This document shows, one piece after another, positions 60,078-64,000 of a stretch of 64,000 bases of DNA. Both the position numbers and the translations under genes were made by a program. Under the pieces are notes generated by a model. That model ran no database searches and was not told the origin of the DNA. It saw only the letters and a list, made by a program, of their open reading frames with translations. Within the stretch, counting starts at the first letter, position 1; each line of letters opens with the position of its first letter. The stretch lies in the NCBI GenBank assembly GCA_006503475.1, contig RSEH01000003.1, positions 208,783 through 272,782 on the forward strand, read 5' to 3'. The DNA comes from Stentor roeselii. Its lineage: Eukaryota; Ciliophora; Heterotrichea; Heterotrichida; Stentoridae.

Positions 60078-60526
60078 TAATCTTGAGTTATGGCTTTCTA
60101 GTTAAATGTCTGACCGTATATCGAATCAGTATGAATGCATTCTCTTATATATGAATATCAGAGAAACTAGGAATTATCATCATGAATTCCTAATAGTCTA
60201 AAAAAATGTGTTAATTGTTAATTATTAATATAATTTTAATAATATTTAGGATCTATCTTTAAAGCAAAAAATAATGATTTTCATATTAAGACGATGATCT
60301 TATAAATTCGAAAGATTATTTAGAATCTAGATTCATGAAGATATAAAAAATAGATGATACCTATAAGGATAATTATGAAGACAATGTTTCTAAATTATAG
60401 ACTTAAAAACCATTAATTATTGTCACATGGTTTAAACATATTATTTACCTCTTAATTGTATTCAAAAACTTTTCACCCTATCGAAATTTGATTAAAATTG
60501 CTCATTTTTAGATCATATATTTAATA

Positions 60527-60624
60527 TTTTTCTATATTACCCAATTCTAAGTTTATCATATTGTCTCTTATTTACTTTTTCTATATTACCCAATTCTAAG
60601 TTTATCATATTGTCTCTTATTTAC
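60527..60624. repeat. exact 49-bp tandem duplication
   Basis: Two identical 49-bp copies, 60527-60575 and 60576-60624, beginning TTTTTCTATATTACCC. It is unrelated in sequence to the 51-bp duplication 0.5 kb to the left but alike in size and perfection. Confidence 0.9.
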
Positions 60625-62185
60625 TTGAATAATTACAAGACTATACAAAAAAATTAAATATATCTATTGTGAAGTGATGCAAAAATAATTTTTTTCACTC
60701 AAATTTTACATTCATAATTATAAAATTTTCTCTCAACTTGAGTCTTAACAAAAACTTATTTAATTTACTCAGAATTTTATTCATCATAATAAAAGAATCA
60801 CCCATATCGATAGTTTTCTATGATTCGATAATAATTTCGAACACTTTCAAGATCTCAATGTTGAGCAAATTCTCCCAAACTAAGTCTTCATCGATTACTT
60901 ATAAACTCCTTTTCAATATTCATAATATTTGCTATTTTAATATTTTTAGTTAAATAGAAATCACCAGTCATCATTATTCTGTGATGCATTTTTTTATATT
61001 TTGAATATATCGATGACTCTAGAGTTAAAAATATCAGAATATTTACAGTTTTAAGTACAATGATACTTGTATTAAGTATTATATTTGATTATTTCGTTGT
61101 TTATAATAATATAGAAGTAAGCAGAAGATTTCTTCAAGATTTTGGCGGTGCTCATTATGAGTTAGTCAATTTTTTTTACAGAAGCATCAGCTTATGTTAT
61201 ATTGATATGTTTTCGGCAGGGATGACTTTTAATTGTAAAACTCTTCTGATAAATATAGTCTCAGTTATTATAATTTTTCGTTTGAATTGAAAAAACTTAA
61301 GGTTGATATTGATTTTTCATTATAATATTCTATAATGCCTAGGAAAAAATGAATCAGTTGCCCTTTTTAGAAGAATTCTTTAAATGGAGTACTTTAATAG
61401 TTAGAATTAATTTCAGCCAATCAGTCATTGTCTGAAAAAAAAAATTAATAGAATGCTTTGATGATTATGAAAATAGTTTTTCTTTTAGATTGCATGCAAT
61501 CATGAAATAGTATTATCGAATTGATATTCTCTATTCCTTTAGCATCTTACTTTATATAAGTGGACATTACTTATTCAAGGTAGATAGATTGAAAAGACCT
61601 ATTAAGCGAATAATAAGAATTCGATAATTATCTATTGATGGGCTATATAGGAAGTTTGGATAATGAATGGAAAAGAGGTTCATGAACTATAGAAATTTTA
61701 GCGATATAGTTTAAAATGTATAAATTATAAAATCAAGTGCTAGTAAAATTTACTAAATATAAATATCCATTTACATGCTAATTTTTTTTACACTGCAAGT
61801 TATATCTAGTTTTATTTAGATATTTTCTAATTAAAATAAGTACAAGTTAGATTCATATGATTATTGAATCATCATTATTTTAATTCTCTCTTGTTGATCT
61901 TAACTACCATTAAGACTCTCTTCAATCCAAATAATCTAAGCTTATTTAATATCTTTGATTAGTACTTTAGCACATTATTAAGAAATATTCCCAGATTTAT
62001 GATTCAAGATAACTTCTATTATGATTATAAAGATACTGAATTTCAAAGGGAATTAATATATATATTGATTACGATTTAAATACTTTTTCACTAATAAATT
62101 ATGAGTCGAGAAACTTCACTAGAATTGATAGTAAATTTTTTTTTAAATTTAAGTTTAATTGATTACTATATTACTTTATTAGAAC

Positions 62186-64000
62186 TTAAGGATTTTGATT
62201 ACGGGCTTTCATATAATAAGTTTCAGCTTTGGAATAATCCCCTTGAGCTTGATAAAGCGATGCCAAATTATGAAATGTTGTTGCTAAGTCTGGATGATTG
62301 TTGGGGAGAACCTGCTGTTTGATTTCAAGGTCTTTCATATAATAAGTTTCAGCTTTGGAATAATCCCCTTGAGCTTGATAAAGCGAACCTAAACAGCTAA
62401 ATGTTGTTGCTAAGTCTGGATGATTGTTGGGGAGAACCTGCTGTTTGATTTCAAGGCATTTCATATAATAAGTTTCAGCTTTGGAATAATTGCCTCGAAG
62501 ATAATAAAAACTGCCAAGTTTAAAATACTCTCGTGTAAATTTGATTTCATCTTTACCAACGCTCATAAATTTTTCAACTTTTTTAATTAAATCATCAGCT
62601 TTTTCTAATTCAAAAGTTATTATCAGGTAGCTCATTGCCAAGTTCAAATAAATAAAAATAGATTCATCCGTAATTCCTAAAGGCTTTAGAACATTCTCAG
62701 CATGAATTATCAGATTTCGTGCATTTTCTCTTTTCGATTTATCGTTACTTACATTTTTATCGATTTCAAAAAATTGTTCAAAATACTTAAGCAGATCTTT
62801 ATAGTTTTCACTATCCTTAGGTAGATATTCATGTATTGAGTCATGAATATTAATCATGCGTTTCTCTGATTCATAATTAACTAGGTACAATCCCAATAAA
62901 TTTCCTTTTACCTTACTCCAGGTGCATTCATCGTATTTTTCTAATATAATTGTTTTTATCATTATTTCTGGAATTTTTTTTGCTGGACAGCATCCTAAAA
63001 TTTTCATCACATATTTAGACTCATCTGACATTCTTTCAATTATTTCTCTGATGACCCTTTGCACTTCTTCTATATCATCAAAATTTCTCTCTATCAAATC
63101 ATCAATATTTAGCATTTCCTGGATGCATGTTATGTAAGGTTGAATATGAAGTCCCGTGCCTTTCATTTTTGATGATAACTGAGTGATCTTTTCTTCTTTG
63201 ACATTTGGTAGTTTTGCCATGAGATATTGCTTTATGTCTTGAGAATCTAGCAAACTGATATCTAGACGAGATTTCCAGTGAATCATTCTTGAAGTTATCA
63301 AATACTTTATATTCATTGATTCTGTGTAATATTCTTTTATTTCATCCCATGAGTCAAAGCTATCAAAAAATAGTAAGATTTTTTCTTTTATTTTTCCGGT
63401 ATTAAGTCTTATTTTAATCAATTCATATGCATTTTCACCTTCAGGGACTCCAATAGGATTACCTAATCTTAAAATATCCAATTTCATATTATCTGAACCG
63501 ATTTGAATTATGATGTCATATATTTCTTTATATTTTTCGCAGTACTGGAGTGCCAGGAATGTTTTTCCCATCCCAGTGAACCCACTTATAGTCACAATAT
63601 TCTTTTCTTGAAACATTTTATGAATATTATCACACTCTGTATCTCTGTATATCTGCTGTTGAATTATCTTATCAAAATATTTGAGGGTATTGCTATATAT
63701 AATTTCATCATTTTGTTCATTTCTGTCTTCTAAAATAATATGCACTCTATTATCCACTTCATTTAATATTCTACTCTCATAAATTTTTTTTGCTCTCTCA
63801 CTAACTCTTGTATTATTTTTAAGTACCTTTAAAAACTGCACACATTTTTCTCTGATTTCCCAGTTTTGATGATAACTTAACTTGAAAACCTCTTCAACAA
63901 TATCAACCAGATATTCTGATGAAATTCTTTTTTCAATCACACAGTCCTGAGCATAGTTCAATAAAATATATTTTTCTTCCCAATTCAGTTTATTTATTCC
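62186..64000 (-). CDS. STAND (NB-ARC-like) ATPase with KLC-type TPRs, 3' part; 5' end outside window
   Basis: The frame is open from the right window edge; residue 63961 is not a true start (TTG codon) and the protein continues upstream (INKLNWEEKYIL...). About 604 residues are visible: a helical, possibly HEAT-like segment; an NB-ARC-type NTPase with P-loop GFTGMGKT (about 63560), Walker B KILLFFDSFD, and ITSRMIHWKSR like the NB-ARC sensor; a winged-helix-like region (VMKILGCCPAKKIPEIM); a helical linker; then kinesin-light-chain-type TPRs of 42 residues (AETYYMK.LEIKQQVLPNNHPDLATTF..L.SLYQAQGDYSK). STAND proteins are oligomerising switches, including NLR immune receptors and apoptotic ATPases. 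The ligand here is unknown. The last TPR is cut after AETYYMK. Confidence 0.88.
   Translation of the reverse strand, partial: GINKLNWEEKYILLNYAQDCVIEKRISSEYLVDIVEEVFKLSYHQNWEIREKCVQFLKVLKNNTRVSERAKKIYESRILNEVDNRVHIILEDRNEQNDEIIYSNTLKYFDKIIQQQIYRDTECDNIHKMFQEKNIVTISGFTGMGKTFLALQYCEKYKEIYDIIIQIGSDNMKLDILRLGNPIGVPEGENAYELIKIRLNTGKIKEKILLFFDSFDSWDEIKEYYTESMNIKYLITSRMIHWKSRLDISLLDSQDIKQYLMAKLPNVKEEKITQLSSKMKGTGLHIQPYITCIQEMLNIDDLIERNFDDIEEVQRVIREIIERMSDESKYVMKILGCCPAKKIPEIMIKTIILEKYDECTWSKVKGNLLGLYLVNYESEKRMINIHDSIHEYLPKDSENYKDLLKYFEQFFEIDKNVSNDKSKRENARNLIIHAENVLKPLGITDESIFIYLNLAMSYLIITFELEKADDLIKKVEKFMSVGKDEIKFTREYFKLGSFYYLRGNYSKAETYYMKCLEIKQQVLPNNHPDLATTFSCLGSLYQAQGDYSKAETYYMKDLEIKQQVLPNNHPDLATTFHNLASLYQAQGDYSKAETYYMKARNQNP
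62206..62480 (-). repeat. 126-bp near-identical TPR repeat units
   Basis: The marker ATATAATAAGTTTCAGC recurs at 62211, 62337 and 62463, a period of exactly 126 bp (42 codons), and nearly all bases between are identical. Identity ends abruptly near 62206, where the reading frame runs into unrelated AT-rich DNA and a stop, so the array seems truncated by recombination. Confidence 0.92.

Larger units (their letters stand above)
58391..62185. other. long intergenic region, very AT-rich
   Basis: 3.8 kb without a supported gene. Short plus-strand ORFs at 60738-60953, 61060-61290 and 62101-62322 have no domain (the last is the antisense of the TPR repeats). Two exact tandem duplications are listed separately. 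No tRNA, telomere or replication signal was recognised. Confidence 0.5.

Noticed and set aside
58391-62185. Short ORFs at 60738, 61060 and 62101
   Set aside because: The first two have no domain or start context, and the last is the antisense of the TPR units.
1-64000. tRNA, rRNA or telomere repeats
   Set aside because: No B-box-like or rRNA-like sequence and no terminal repeat was seen by eye; a tRNA search program would be decisive.

Overview
The window looks like macronuclear DNA from a heterotrich ciliate, most likely Stentor or a close relative. Four introns of exactly 15 nt (GTA start, TAG end, A at position 10) interrupt three genes. ORFs are otherwise intronless and read with the standard code, and every gene I could delimit stops at TAA or TAG, never TGA. 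The gene content is that of a ciliated protist: IP3-receptor/TRP-type channels, a PKG-like protein, CFAP97-like and dynein-derived sequences. No telomere, rRNA or tRNA was recognised.

Left part (1-14.2 kb) is very compact, with gaps of 11-215 bp. It holds, in order, the 3' end of an IP3-receptor-like channel, a two-TM protein, an SLC49-like MFS transporter, a ubiquitin-like/ankyrin/PH/AGC kinase, a coiled-coil protein, a truncated hemoglobin without its proximal His, a tandem cathepsin-Z-like peptidase with a dead first domain, a RING protein, another coiled-coil protein, PP1 and a secreted Mn-type SOD that shares a 31-bp promoter with PP1.

Middle part (14.2-35.3 kb) is less dense. It holds a WD40-TRP-like channel (14 WD40 units), a His-rich zinc transporter (2 introns), a two-TM protein, a NIF/SCP phosphatase, an acylated PKG-like pseudokinase (1 intron), a large coiled-coil protein followed within 20 bp by a CFAP97-like gene, a PLAC8 protein and a DUF229 protein (1 intron).

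Right part (35.3-64 kb) is gene-poor and AT-rich, with long gaps, duplicates and decayed genes: a second PLAC8 gene, a glutamine amidotransferase, an OTU-like protein without its Cys, a 595-aa protein of a HEXXH-like family plus a broken copy, a dynein heavy chain pseudogene, Cys-rich and unassigned remnants, a 2104-aa WD40-TRP-like channel, and the 3' part of a STAND (NB-ARC-like) ATPase with TPRs.

The most interesting theme is highly self-similar repeat arrays on signalling modules. The 2104-aa channel carries 23 nearly identical 41-aa WD40 units whose variation is concentrated at a few positions predicted to lie on the propeller top face. The STAND ATPase carries nearly identical 126-bp TPR units. 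Together they look like rapidly evolving recognition modules joined to an ion channel and to an NLR-like switch. A second theme is enzyme folds that have lost key residues: the globin, the first cathepsin domain, the PKG kinase domain, the OTU domain and the HEXXH motif.
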